NCBI RefSeq assembly: GCF_958450345.1
Contig: NC_088781.1
Location: forward strand, 46,115,357 to 46,179,356
DNA length: 64,000 bases
Reading direction: 5' to 3'
Origin: Calliphora vicina
Lineage: Eukaryota; Arthropoda; Insecta; Diptera; Calliphoridae
Under the pieces are notes generated by a model. The model had not been told where the DNA came from and ran no database searches. It saw only the letters and a program-made list of their open reading frames with translations. Every line of letters begins with the position of its first letter. Position 1 is the first letter of the stretch. The position numbers were made by a program, and so were the translations under genes. Shown piece after piece: positions 1 through 11,178 of this stretch.

Positions 1-254
1 CGATTGACCCATTTTATGATCGACTTACTTTGACCTTATATACGCCATTGCAAAGGTCTTTGAAATATCTATTATGGGATATTAATGATTTAGTAATCCA
101 GATATAGGTAAAAAATCGAGGTCATTATATCTCAGCCATTTGTGGGCCGATTATCTTGATTTTAAAAAGTAACCGAGCCGGGAGATATATTGATATATGA
201 ATCATGTATGCAAGTTATTTCGGGATTACGGAAAGTTGATTTCAACATACAGAC
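1..254 (+). repeat. Dispersed repeat family A, left part of copy 1
   Basis: This stretch shares long runs with 48095-48255 and 60615-60796, including the words 'ggaaagttgatttcaa' and 'atatctcagcca'. The copy continues at 712-835 with 'gacggacatggctaaat' and 'atatatatactttgtg', and is split by the hAT-like insertion at 255-711. I see no coding capacity. The family is seen four times in this window, always on the + strand. Its superfamily is not recognised. Confidence 0.75.
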
Positions 255-711
255 TATAGTGTCCAAAAATCCGGCAAACTAAAAAAACCGGTTTCCGGTT
301 TAATCGAAAAAATGTGTTTTTGAAAAAACCGGTTTTGATTTTTGTCTTTTAAGAAAACGGCTAACCGGTTTCGGGTTTTGTCTTCAAAAAAACCGGTTAA
401 CCGGTTTATATTAAATTTTTATTCATTTTTGAATTCTTAAGGCTCTATTTTTATGCAATTACTTTATACCTTTTACGAAATATTGTCAGCTACAATTTTC
501 TATAAAACAAAACAATATTTTTATAAATGGTATCAAAGTTTTTCAAAAATATGTTTAAATGAGCTTTAAAAAATATATTTAATTAAAACCGGTTAACCAT
601 CTAACAAAAACCGGTTTCTCAAAAAAACGGAAAAATTAAAGAAAACCGAAACCGGTCGAGTTTACAAAGATGAAAAAACCGTTTGACCGGTTTTCGGTTT
701 TGGATACTCTA
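255..711. mobile_element. Non-autonomous hAT-like element (MITE), 457 bp
   Basis: The left end reads TATAGTGTCCAAAA and the right end, read inward, TAGAGTATCCAAAA, so the ends are inverted repeats. Both sides carry the 8-bp direct repeat ATACAGAC (247-254 and 712-719). An 8-bp duplication with termini fitting YARNG is the hAT signature. Joining the flanks restores a continuous copy of repeat family A. The interior has no open frame. It is packed with variants of aaccggttt in both orientations, which may be clustered transposase-binding motifs (inference). It must have moved with a transposase supplied in trans. Confidence 0.85.
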
Positions 712-1317
712 ATACAGACGGACATGGCTAAATTGACTCCGTTATCTATAACGATCTAGAATATATATACTTTGTGTCGCAAATGAAAAATGTAGAAATT
801 ACAAACGGAATGACCAACTTATATAAAAATCCGTAAAAAAAATTGTGAAAAATCGAGGTACAACTCAGTCATTAGTGATCTGATTTAAAATAGCAGACTG
901 TCTGGACTACAAACAATATATGAACTGATATGTACCAATCATGTTTGTGGGTTAAACCAGACATATCATTAATATGGCAATTCTTTTCTTGTGTTTACCA
1001 AACAGCTGACGAATGCATTGGTATTTTTTTGTTGTTTTTCTCTTTTTCTTGTTTAAATAAGCGTCATTCCATTGATAAAAAATAATTATTAGTAAATTTT
1101 CGATTTATTTCGTAAATATTAATACAACTTACAAAAATAATTGTTATTTAGTGAACCATGAACAAAATGCATTAAAAATAAATACAAACTACCACCTAAA
1201 AACGAGAAAAACTAACATTTCCAAGAAGTGAAAGTAACAAACAAAAGAAAAATCACTCAACAAAAAAATATTTCCTAATCAAATTTGGGTGTTAAATAAA
1301 AAAGAAAGAAAAAAGAT
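712..1317 (+). other. Rest of repeat A copy 1, then upstream region of ik2
   Basis: Positions 712-835 complete repeat family A copy 1. From about 840 to 1317 the sequence is AT-rich and without an open frame, and should hold the promoter and 5' UTR of the kinase gene starting at 1318. I cannot place a TATA box or initiator with confidence. Confidence 0.5.
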
Positions 1318-4300
1318 ATGTCTTTTCTACGGGGTTCCCTCAATTATGTTTGGTGTACCACCAGTGTTTTAGGCAAAGGTGCTACTGGCTCAGTATTTCA
1401 GGTAATCCCCTTCTAAAAGTTTTATTTGGAAACATTTTCACTCCAGTTTTCATGTTCTTTTTTTGTTACTGCTTTGTAAACAATAACACAGGGTGTCAAC
1501 AAAATTACCGGAGAATCGGTGGCCGTCAAAACATTTAACCCCTACAGTCACATGCGTCCCCCCGATGTGCAAATGCGTGAATTCGAAGCTTTGAAAAAAG
1601 TAAATCACGAAAACATAGTCAAACTTTTGGCCATCGAAGAAGACCAGGAGGGACGGGGTAAAGTGATTGTTATGGAATTATGTACTGGTGGGAGTTTGTT
1701 TAATATTTTAGACGATCCGGAAAATTCCTATGGTCTGCCAGAGAATGAATTCTTATTGGTTTTGGAACATTTGTGTGCCGGCATGAAGCATTTGAGAGAT
1801 AACAAATTGGTACACCGTGACTTAAAACCGGGTAACATAATGAAGTTTATTTCGGAAGACGGCAAGACTATCTACAAATTGACAGATTTTGGAGCGGCTC
1901 GCGAGCTAGAAGATAATCAGCCATTTGCTTCCCTCTATGGCACCGAAGAATATCTGCATCCCGATTTATATGAAAGGGCTGTTCTTCGAAAATCCATAAA
2001 TCGTTCGTTTACAGCCAATGTGGATTTGTGGTCAATTGGAGTGACTCTGTATCATGTGGCTACTGGAAATTTGCCCTTCCGTCCCTACGGTGGTCGTAAG
2101 AATCGAGAAACTATGCATCAAATTACTACCAAAAAGGCATCAGGTGTTATATCCGGCACTCAGGCAGCCGAAAATGGTCCCATTCAATGGTCCAATGATT
2201 TGCCGCCTCACTGTCATTTGTCCGAGGGTCTCAAGACTTTGGTAACACCGCTGCTGGCGGGTCTCTTAGAGGAAAATCGTGAAAAGACTTGGTCATTCGA
2301 TAGATTCTTTCAGGAAGTTACAGTAATTTTACGCAAACACGTCATACATGTGTTCTTTTCGAATCGCACCAGTTCGGTTGAAATCTTTTTGGAACCCGAA
2401 GAACAAATTGAACATTTTCGTGAACGAATATTAATGCAAACAAAAGTGCCGCTGGAGAAACAGATATTGCTGTTTAATAATGAGCATTTAGAAAAGAGAA
2501 TAAATCTGCATACAACGGGTGAGTTGAATTTTGTGCAAAGTAACGGTAACGGTATTTTCGATTATTTTGGTAACGGTATCCAACATTGGTTATAACATTC
2601 CGAAGACCACAGAAATCCTACGGATCCACATTATTTATATTTGTATCATAAATGAGACAGACAATTTCGGAAAAAATATAATTTACTCCGAAATGTTATC
2701 GAAGAATAATTGTTAAATAGGCCAACTCTTGCCAAAACCTTGAAATATTCTTTATACAGTTTAAAGTACATATCTAACAAACTAGCATTTGTCTATTATT
2801 TTTCTTTAGCCAATGCTTTTCCAAAAACTACTACGGAAGATCCTATATTTTTATACAGTAACGATGATAACAATGTGCAATTACCACAACAATTGGATTT
2901 GCCCAAATTTCCAGTGTTTCCAAGTAACGTTTCGGTAGAAAATGATGCTAGTCTAGCAAAGGTGAGAATACTTTTCCATTTAAATACAAGCAACAACCTT
3001 TTAAAACCCTCGTATTGAACAGAGAAATGTATTTGTATAAATTTCAATTGATTTTGAATTTTAATAATGATTAATATGCAATATTTATTTATTTTTTTAT
3101 GACAAAGGCTGCTTGTAGTGTTGGCCATGAATGCAAAAGACGCGTTGACACATTTACCAATATTGACATCTTAATAAAAAAGGCTGTAGGACAGTTTATT
3201 GAAACTTTAACTACAACAATTACTTTACTAGTAAAGTATGTAATTAACTTGATATTTAAAACAAGTGTTAATTATTAAAAATACCTGTATATTTCTAGAA
3301 AAACAAAACATTTTGATAAGTTATTATCGACTGAAATAGATTATGCAGACGCTGTACAAAGTATGGCTAAAGTGGTAAGATAATACATATAATACTAAAC
3401 TAATATTTGCGAGTAATATCTGATTGTTATCATACATTTTATACATAAACAGACAAAGGGAGACCAGGAACTGAAACCCATTTTACAAAAATTGGAAAAT
3501 CTTAAAACCGATTTTGATGGTGCGGCCGATGTTATAATGCAATTGCATGCAAATTTTGTTGTGGAAGATCAATTAAAGTGTGTATACATTATGTCTACTA
3601 TTACATTTTATCATATATTAAAAATTATTTAATTTAATTTAGTGAGCAATGGTCCTCTTCTATGCATGGTAAAAAATGTCCCTGTCGCACCAGAGCTAGT
3701 GCTCAGGCTAAATACTTAGTAGAACGTTTACGTGATTCCTGGCAACATTTGTTAAGGGATCGTGCTACACGTACCCTAACATACAACGATGAACAGTTCC
3801 ATGCTTTAGAAAAAATCAAAGTAATTTTTTAATGCCATATTCCTCTCAACTACTATTTTAATTAACATTAAACCATACTTTTTAGGTGGATCGCAATGGC
3901 AAACGTATTAAAGCTCTGCTAATGGATGACGTTAAGCCATCTGTTGCTCAAATGGCTGAGTGTTTGGCCGACTGGTATAAATTGGCTCAAACTGTCTACT
4001 TAAAAAGTGAAATCTTAGAAAAAGATGTTAGAGAATGTGAACGCACTTTAAATATCGTACGTGAGGATTTGTATCGCCTCAAAATAGATTTACAAAAGGA
4101 CATGGATGCCAAATTAGTAAACAATAGTAATCAGTTGTCGAAAATAGAACAAAAAAGTCGTTTACTTGTAAGTTTAATGTTTTCATAAATCTAAATTTGT
4201 TTTTAAATTTTTTATACATAATTTCAGTTTATGCAACAACAACAACAAGAAATTTTAGGTATAATGAAACAAAATCGCCAATTGATCTCAATGTTGCAAG

Positions 4301-4347
4301 AATTGGGTATACGTTTACCAACTGCTTCAAATCCTCTGGAATTCTGA
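1318..4347 (+). CDS. ik2: IKK-epsilon/TBK1-type serine/threonine kinase (IKK-related kinase ik2)
   Basis: Nine exons join in frame to 723 residues: 1318-1401, 1492-2518, 2810-2961, 3108-3235, 3299-3374, 3453-3577, 3643-3820, 3886-4167, 4228-4347. Human TBK1 is 729. An N-terminal kinase domain has the glycine loop GKGATGSV (19-26), the VAVK lysine (K41), catalytic HRDLKPGN (D138), DFG (160-162) and an activation loop around SLYGTEEYLHPD, whose Ser175 matches TBK1 Ser172. A ubiquitin-like domain follows (about residues 280-335), then the helical scaffold and a glutamine-rich C-terminal segment. In Drosophila this kinase shapes bristles, hairs and oocyte cytoskeleton and promotes turnover of the apoptosis inhibitor DIAP1; vertebrate relatives act in antiviral signalling. 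The start follows an A-rich leader, and a poly(A) signal lies near 4473. All active-site residues are present. Confidence 0.93.
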
Positions 4348-5507
4348 ATTTTTTTATATATATATTATGTTTAAATCCTTATTATTGGTTTAAGTTTTAT
4401 TTTTAAATAATTTTTTTATTGCATCATTTCATATTACTATTGTGTATATAGATTTATTATAAACTCATATTTAATAAATATTTTAAAGTAAAAGAATATG
4501 TCAAAATTGCCTACCTCTTATATTTTTGGGAATCAAAAGAGAATGAAATTAAATTTCGCATATTCCAACAAACAGCACTAGGAGAAGTTGTCAAAATCAT
4601 AGCAAAGGTAAGGAAATAAATTGAATATTTTAATAGCAGTTCCCAAGGACTTGAAATGAAAATGAAAAAATTAAATGTGATGTGAAATTAAAAAACAAAA
4701 GGAAAACCCCGATATTAATGTATTGAATCTATCAAGAATGCCCACACTCTTTTCGAATTGACCCAATTTATTACTATTTTCTGACGAGTAGGGATATCTA
4801 AAGGAAATAATTGCTATTTTAAAACCCTTCTACGAAGTTACCTTAGAAATTTGAAGAGAAAATAATGTTATACTTTCCAAAGTAAAATTTCTTTGCAATC
4901 TTTTGAAGACGATTATCTTAAGATATGTTTCCATGGATTGCAAAGTGTTGGCGTTTATTAAATCACTTTTATGTGAATATCAAAATAATCATTTGGTTTT
5001 AAATGCGATGATTCTTGTGTTAGCTGTTGAAAGAATTTAGAAGCATCATTTAATTTTAAAATTTTGAAAACATTAAATCTGGTAACTTTTTTATATTAAG
5101 AGATTGCCAATTTGATTGTACTTTTTCACACTCTTTATAATTTTCTCTTATGCATTTATCTCTGCAGGTAAATCATACATGTACTACATACATCATACAA
5201 TTGTGAATTTAATCTAAAAGACCCTTGAACTAATTGTTTTATTGCTTTGTTAAATACATGATGTTTTAAGAGGTTTTTATTTTACACAAAATCTTTTTAT
5301 TCCTTTCGAATTATTATTAGAAAAATGTTAAATTTTCACTATATTATTATGTTTAAAAAGAAAAAAATAAATTAAGAAACAGGTGTGAATGTGTGTCTAA
5401 TATTTTTCTAATACGTAGATAACAATTGTACGACACACTAATAATTGTTTCATTTTATTTATAATTGGTTTGGACGACGAGCGTTAAATAAACTTTCATT
5501 ATAACAT
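4348..5507. other. Convergent 3' spacer between ik2 and cni
   Basis: This 1.16-kb AT-rich stretch lies between two genes that read toward each other. It must hold the 3' UTR of ik2 (AATAAA near 4473) and, on the minus strand, that of cornichon. No further open frame, RNA gene or clear mobile element was seen. Confidence 0.6.
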
Positions 5508-6146
5508 CTACGTTGAGATTAGAGAGTAGACCATGCTATAATTAGAAAGATAAATAAATGAAAAAAGGGCATACATAATAAATGAAACAAAATGATCTTA
5601 CCCATAGATGTAGTAGAAGAATGATATTAAATAGATTGCCAATTTAATCCAGCCCTCACGCATATTTTTGGTTAAATTATCGGATGATAATACGGTTGTG
5701 GGATCATATAGACCAGGCCCTGACATAACGGGACGATTCTTGTAACTAAAAATTGACAATTAATAATAGCCCTTATTGAAAACTCAAAAAAACAAAACTT
5801 ACCGCCATATATGATAAGCAATCAAGGGTATATTGATGCATAATGAAAACCATTCACCACATACTAAAAATAATAAATTCAAGAAGATATGCAGCAAATA
5901 CTCCGGCAATACCAGCTATAATTCAAATGAAATGCAAGTCATTACCATTGGCTTATAAAAATGATGTAGTGAAATTCAATTTGCATTAAAACTTACAGGA
6001 TTTAAACTGTTACATTGATCTATAGGGTTTTTATAGTCTGTTTTTAATTCATCGAAAGCAATAACATGAAATATTGCGAAGAATATTAAAAATGCATCAC
6101 CTATCAGGGCAATTATATAGGTAAATGCCGTAAAATTGAAAGCCAT
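5508..6146 (-). CDS. cni: Cornichon, COPII cargo receptor for TGF-alpha-like ligands
   Basis: Four minus-strand exons (5997-6146, 5803-5915, 5602-5745, 5508-5535) join in frame to 144 residues, the length of Drosophila Cornichon. Landmarks are the start MAFNFTAFTYIIALIGDAFL, the motif HVIAFDELKTDYKNPIDQCN, the loop YKNRPVMSGPGLYDPTTVL, and an end in MVYSLIST carried by a 28-bp last exon that is too short to stand out as an ORF. Three hydrophobic segments fit the family topology. Cornichon sits in ER exit sites and loads EGF-receptor ligands such as Gurken into COPII vesicles; relatives also accompany AMPA receptors. The gene is head to head with GCS2beta across 730 bp and tail to tail with ik2. 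No defect is seen. Confidence 0.95.
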
Positions 6147-6503
6147 GGTGTTGTGTTTGACTGAGTTTGCTTACAAAATCTCCAAAAGGCGGGTATATAG
6201 AACTTGAAAATTAATATTTACACTTTATGCTATAATGTGAACAATATATTATTATTTTTTTCAATATTCATATTGATTAAAAACTTACAATCGTTTAGGA
6301 AAATCACAATTTTGTTAAAATTTTCCCTTTTTTTTGGTTCGAGGTGTCTCCTGTCGTCATGACAGTTGAGTAATTTCATTTATGAGTTCATTGTAAAACA
6401 GAGTTGCTAAATACAGAATGTGTTGCCAGTAGCCGGAGAGGAGTATAAAGTTGCCAGATTGGCAGAATCTCTAGTTTTTTGCAAGTTGTAGTGGCAACAC
6501 CGC

Positions 6504-6647
6504 GGCTGACGTCAGCCAAACCATTTTTTTTATATGAAGTTTTTACGATTTGAAATTGGGGGGTCTATCAGCCAAAAAATCTTATAAGAATTACACAGGC
6601 ATCAGCAAGTGAGCGGCTGATGTCAGCCAAATTGGCTGATGTCAGCC
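6504..6647. promoter_or_regulatory. Three palindromes GGCTGAYGTCAGCC
   Basis: Copies lie at 6504-6517 (GGCTGACGTCAGCC, a perfect 14-bp palindrome enclosing the CRE word TGACGTCA), 6615-6628 and 6634-6647 (both GGCTGATGTCAGCC). The last two are 19 bp apart, about two helical turns. CRE-type palindromes bind bZIP factors such as CREB, ATF and the Xbp1/ATF6 group. Binding here is an inference. The repeats could also be a remnant of a small element. Confidence 0.5.
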
Positions 6648-6815
6648 GGAACATTCTACCAATCTGGTAACATTTTATTATTTCTATTCTATTTTTTCTG
6701 CAAACGCCGGTTTTTCATTGTGTCATTCGCAAATTTTCTTTATCTCACTTTGTAATAGTTTTCCATAAAATTTTTTAAATTAACAAAAACACTTAAAATT
6801 AAACAATAGATAAGA

Positions 6816-6823
6816 CCACGTCA
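6816..6823 (-). promoter_or_regulatory. UPRE-type word TGACGTGG upstream of GCS2beta
   Basis: The plus strand reads CCACGTCA, so the minus strand reads TGACGTGG, the core bound by Xbp1/ATF6 in the unfolded protein response. It lies 54 bp before the start codon of an ER glycoprotein-folding factor, a sensible target. A word of this length can occur by chance, so the assignment rests on context. Confidence 0.45.
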
Positions 6824-6876
6824 GTGCGTGTGAATTTTCGTCAAAGCCCACCGCCCTTGTAAACAAACACCATAAA

Positions 6877-8580
6877 ATGTTGCCGAGTAAAAAATCAGCA
6901 CAGATTATGTGCACTTTGTTGTTCACTTTCACAACAACAAGTCTATGGGCAAGTTCATTAGCTGACGTACCACGTCCCCGTGGTGTGTCTTTGTCAAAAG
7001 CAACACTGTACAAACCGCGTTCGGATGATAGCTGGCTTTGTTTGGACGGTAGTAAAACGCTGAAGTTTGTCCAAATAAATGATGATTACTGTGATTGTGC
7101 CGATGGCAGTGATGAGCCCGGAACAGCGGCCTGTGCAGAGGGTACATTCCATTGTGCAAACAGAGGACATCGACCTCAAGATGTGCCTAGTTCCAGGGTA
7201 AACGATGGCATATGCGATTGTTGTGATGGCAGTGATGAGTATTTGGCAGAGGGCATGTGTGCCAATACTTGCATAGAGTTGGGTAAAGTTGAGCAAGAGC
7301 AACGTAAGTCCCAGGCGGAAATATATAAAAAAGGAGCAGCTAAACGTACAGAAATGGTAGAGCGTGGTAAACAACTTAAAGCTGAGAGAGAAAAACGCCG
7401 CACCGAATTGGATGCACGTCGTCAGGAACAGGAATCCCTAAAGGCTGAAAAAGAGCTATTAAAGAAACAGGCCGAAGCAGCCGAAACGGAAGCCATTAAT
7501 TTCTTTAAAGAGCAACAAAAAGAAATGGATGATGTAGCAGCAGCTAATGCGCCTATAGTTGATGATTCCTTCCGCACGGAAGCCACTGCCAGTTTTATGC
7601 GTTACGATTTAAATAAAGACGGCTATATTGAAATATCTGAACTCCAACAGGATTTGCAATTGGATCGTGATCGTAATGGCGTTATATCGGAAGAGGAAGC
7701 CAGATACTTTTTAGATGAACGCGAGCGTATTGATTTAGAGGCGTTTATAACATTGTCTTGGCCGCGTATTAAAACTATGCAGATGATAGCTCAAGGACTA
7801 TTCACTCCTCCAGAGGGTGAAGAACACAACGATGAGGTGTCTGAGTTGCTTAATGAAGAACAGAGAGGTGATCAAAAGGCAGAAGAAGGTAAACATTTTT
7901 ATTAATTTATAAAATATGTACTTTAACAATTTTATCTTAACTTATACTTAGATCATGTACAAGATCAACAATTTGAAGGAGATGAAGAAGAGGAAGAAGA
8001 AGAAGTTTATGAAGACGAAGACATTGGCGCCGGCTCTGTAGAAGCTGAAAAGAGCCCTGAAGTCGAATATGATCCCGATACTCAACACTTTATTAACATG
8101 GCAAATGAGGCACGCAATGCTCTGTCTGAGATTGAAAGAGCTGTACGTGAAATTGAACATGAAATTAAAGAAATTGATGATCAAAATGCCAAAGATTATG
8201 GGCCAAACGATGAATATGCCACACTTGAAGGTGAATGTTACAATTTTGAAGAACGCGAATACGTTTATAAACTATGTCCATTCGAAAGAGCTTCACAACA
8301 GCCACGCAGTGGTGGTTCCGAAATAACACTAGGTCGATGGGATCAATGGTTGCACGAAGGCGAAAATAAATATGGCAAACAGAAGTATGCCCATGGCGCT
8401 TCATGCTGGAATGGACCACAACGTTCTGTTGTCGTAGTATTGAAATGTGCTTTAGATTCAAGAATTACTGGTGTCAGTGAACCAAATCGCTGCGAATACT
8501 ATTTCGATTTCGAAACACCAGCTGCCTGCGATGAAGAAGCTTTCGCTGCGGCCGAACAACGTTTCAAAGATGAATTGTAA
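6877..8580 (+). CDS. GCS2beta: Glucosidase II beta subunit (ER glycoprotein quality control)
   Basis: Two exons, 6877-7888 and 7952-8580, join in frame to 546 residues. The protein starts with a hydrophobic signal peptide (residues 1 to about 29; an alternative Met lies at residue 11) and ends in KDEL, the ER retention signal. In between lie two cysteine-rich LDL-receptor-A-like modules with CDCADGSDE and CDCCDGSDE, a charged coiled coil (about 120-215), two EF-hand-like loops (DLNKDGYIEISE and DRDRNGVISEEE), a run of acidic residues, and a C-terminal mannose-6-phosphate-receptor-homology domain beginning near GECYNF with paired cysteines. The beta subunit holds the catalytic alpha subunit in the ER and uses the MRH domain to bind mannose, so that glucose trimming feeds the calnexin cycle. 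The short intron interrupts the acidic linker. The gene looks intact. Confidence 0.95.
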
Positions 8581-9093
8581 ATGGTATTAAGAGGCCAAAC
8601 AACCGCCGAGAGTAACCAAACAAAATGCAGTTACAGTAACGACAAGAATTTAAAATGTTCTTTAAGAATCTTAAAGTTTATCAGATAAACATCAACATTC
8701 AACATTTCTCTGTAGGATCACATTCTGTATTTTGTTTACAACTATACAACTTTTGAATTATTATTAATTTTTTTCAACATTTGTATATGTATGTCGTCTT
8801 TACTTAAAAGTAGTTTCAATTTTATTTAATTTGTAATCATTCCTTTTTTTGAAATTTACTTGTAAAGTTTTAATAAAAAAATTAAAAAAAAACGTAATTG
8901 ATTTGTTATTATTTTTGTAAGTAAAAATGTTTTTATTTTATAATTTTGTTCTTACTCAAACATCTTATACATAGTTACATACATATACTATATAATTTAC
9001 AAAAAATAATTTGGAAAATGTTTGTTACTTATATTTATTGAGAAGAGAATAATGAGTTTATACCAAATAGAAAAGTAGCGTGGAAATGTTCAT
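8581..9093. other. Convergent 3' spacer between GCS2beta and Lamtor3
   Basis: This AT-rich spacer lies between two genes that read toward each other. It carries the GCS2beta 3' UTR with AATAAA near 8870, followed by an A-rich run. Nothing else is recognisable. Confidence 0.6.
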
Positions 9094-10438
9094 TTATGTG
9101 GCTTCACTAACAGCAAGTCTCATATCTTCTAAATAGGGATCCAATTGATGTTCTAATGCTAAAATGTGGCCGGTATTACAGTTTTCAGATCCAACAAATG
9201 TCAAAATCAAGGGTAATTTAATCATTTGAACCACCTGAAATGATAATTTAAATAAACACAAATTATAGATAATTTTAGAGAAGAATTGGGCAACATTTTT
9301 GTTGTGCCTCTAGTTCTACCCTATGCATAAACCATGATTTTACAATATTAATTATACAGTTGTATTTGTACCTTAAATCCAAATTAAAATCTAATTGTTA
9401 CAAAACCCTCTATTAATTTTATTAAAAATCAGCTAAAATTAGTTTTTCCTTTATTTTTGCAAAAATGTTTCTATACATTTCGTCTCATTAATGGCTTGAG
9501 TTTAGAAGTTACAGATTTATTTCGACTTTTTTTAATTCCCCCATTGTGTAGGCGGAGGGCCATTCGATTCTGGGGTATATCGACGACCGGCTTTGTTAAA
9601 TAAAACTGATTTAAATCAATCACTTGAAATAAATTTTTATGTATTAAGAAATGAAACTTTGGATTTTCATGTCTTAATTTTTTAATGTTTTAAAAACACT
9701 TAGAGCAGAAACTAGAAAAATACTCAAAATCATCACACATACGAGTGTTGTTTTTGATTTCACATAATTTTGTTTACTAATACATTCTCACCACTTAGGT
9801 TTTTGATAACTGAGTTAGGTCTTTGACAGGAGAGTTTCCTCTCTATGTGTATTTATAATATCCAAAAGTGTATCGTAAAATCTTACCGTGAAACTTTTGA
9901 ATGCAAGTTTTCAAAGTTTGTTCATATCATCATAACCTTTGTTTTAAATATTATTACTCATTAATTGCTCAAAACCTATAAAATTATTTTATTTTAATAA
10001 CAATCTCCAATTTTATAAAATACGAAATTTTCCACTTCCTTATTAAGGAATTACTTATATAACAAAGTAATTAAGAAGAACAATGGAATAGTTCTTCTCT
10101 AAATATACCATAGGAATTTTATTCACCTGATAGTTGGAATACATTGATATAATCGTTTTATTACGACCCAAGCCCAACTTTCCAGCTTGATCCGTTGCAG
10201 TTGTAAATGTCGAAATAAATGGGGGTGTTAATGTGAAATCTACATTTTTATCTTGACTGACCCTCATAACGGGTGCTCCATCACGGTCCGTAATTTGTAT
10301 AATATACAAACCATTGATTCTAATAAGAAAAACCAAAAACAAACCATATTGAGTTAAAACAACAAAACATTCTCCACATACATAAATTACTTACTTTTTT
10401 AAAAGATTTTTAAAGTACTTTTCAATATCTTCAGTCAT
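9094..10438 (-). CDS. Lamtor3: Lamtor3 (MP1), Ragulator roadblock-domain subunit
   Basis: Three minus-strand exons (10395-10438, 10127-10319, 9094-9234) join in frame to 125 residues; human LAMTOR3 has 124. The protein begins MTEDIEKYFKNLLKK and contains GLYIIQITDRDGAPVMRV and FTTATDQAGKLGLGRNKTI. It ends in a helix-rich segment with the family word GSENCNTGHILALE. The whole protein is one roadblock/LC7 fold. It pairs with LAMTOR2 in the Ragulator complex on late endosomes and lysosomes, anchors the Rag GTPases for mTORC1, and scaffolds MEK1-ERK. The second intron (9235-10126) is long for so small a gene and holds nothing recognised. The gene is convergent with GCS2beta. Confidence 0.93.
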
Positions 10439-11178
10439 TTTGTTTACAAATTGTTAAGAATTTTTTTAAGTGAATGTTAATTTTTTGCGGAAAATTAGCA
10501 AAATTATAAAATGAAAACAAATCACTCCCAAAAAAATAAATGATAATAAACAACAGCTGTTCAGATAATGAATGGCCAGATTATTTTTTATCAATTAAGC
10601 TGCCAGATTGTTCTTTATACTCCGGCTCAACTGACTGACATCAAACGCAATACACACACACACCGTGTATTTCTTATGGGACTGGTTTGAAGACCCCCCA
10701 TTTCTCATTTCAGCGGTTCACGATTAAAAAGGTGTATTGTAATAGAATAGAAAATAAAAATCAATTACAATTTTTTATTAATTATGAAAAAAAAATGTTA
10801 AAAATTAAATGTTAGCAGTAAAACTCACTTTACTTTGCTAATTTAAAGTTAACAAGTTTTTTTTATTATTTATTTATATTATATATTTTTATCTGATTTA
10901 CAATATTTTCGTTAAACATTACTTTTAATATAGTTAGTTATTAAAACTTTCTTCATACATATTATGTGTGTGGATTGATTTAATTAAGATGATTTACATT
11001 CTAAAGATTCATCATATACATATAAAACATTGTTTTTTTTGTTTGTAATTTCTTGATAAAAATATTGTAGGCAACAAGAGGACCCATATTCTTCATTATA
11101 ATAGATTAGATCCATAAAATATCGTTCAATCTATGTATATGTATTTTGAAAAGCCATAACAAAAAATTGCAAAATTTA
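10439..11178. other. Spacer between Lamtor3 and Syx5 (both minus strand)
   Basis: The left part should hold the Lamtor3 promoter, and the right part (about 10800-11178) the Syx5 3' UTR. The sequence is AT-rich, with a short CA run near 10655. No open frame and no mobile element was recognised. Confidence 0.55.

Larger units (their letters stand above)
6147..6876. promoter_or_regulatory. Divergent promoter region shared by cni and GCS2beta
   Basis: These 730 bp separate the start codons of two diverging genes, so both promoters should lie here. The stretch has no open frame. It contains three copies of a 14-bp palindrome, GGCTGAYGTCAGCC, and a UPRE-type word close to the GCS2beta start; both are listed separately. 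I do not see an unambiguous TATA box for either gene. That both genes use this interval is inferred from their orientation. Confidence 0.6.

Noticed and set aside
2531..3128. ORFs at 2531-2716, 2710-3018 (+) and 2796-3128 (-)
   Set aside because: They are read-throughs of the ik2 introns or antisense shadows of its third exon; only 2810-2961 is coding.
6780..7403. Minus-strand ORFs over the GCS2beta start
   Set aside because: They are shadows of the cysteine-rich N-terminal half of GCS2beta, which is clearly coding on the plus strand.
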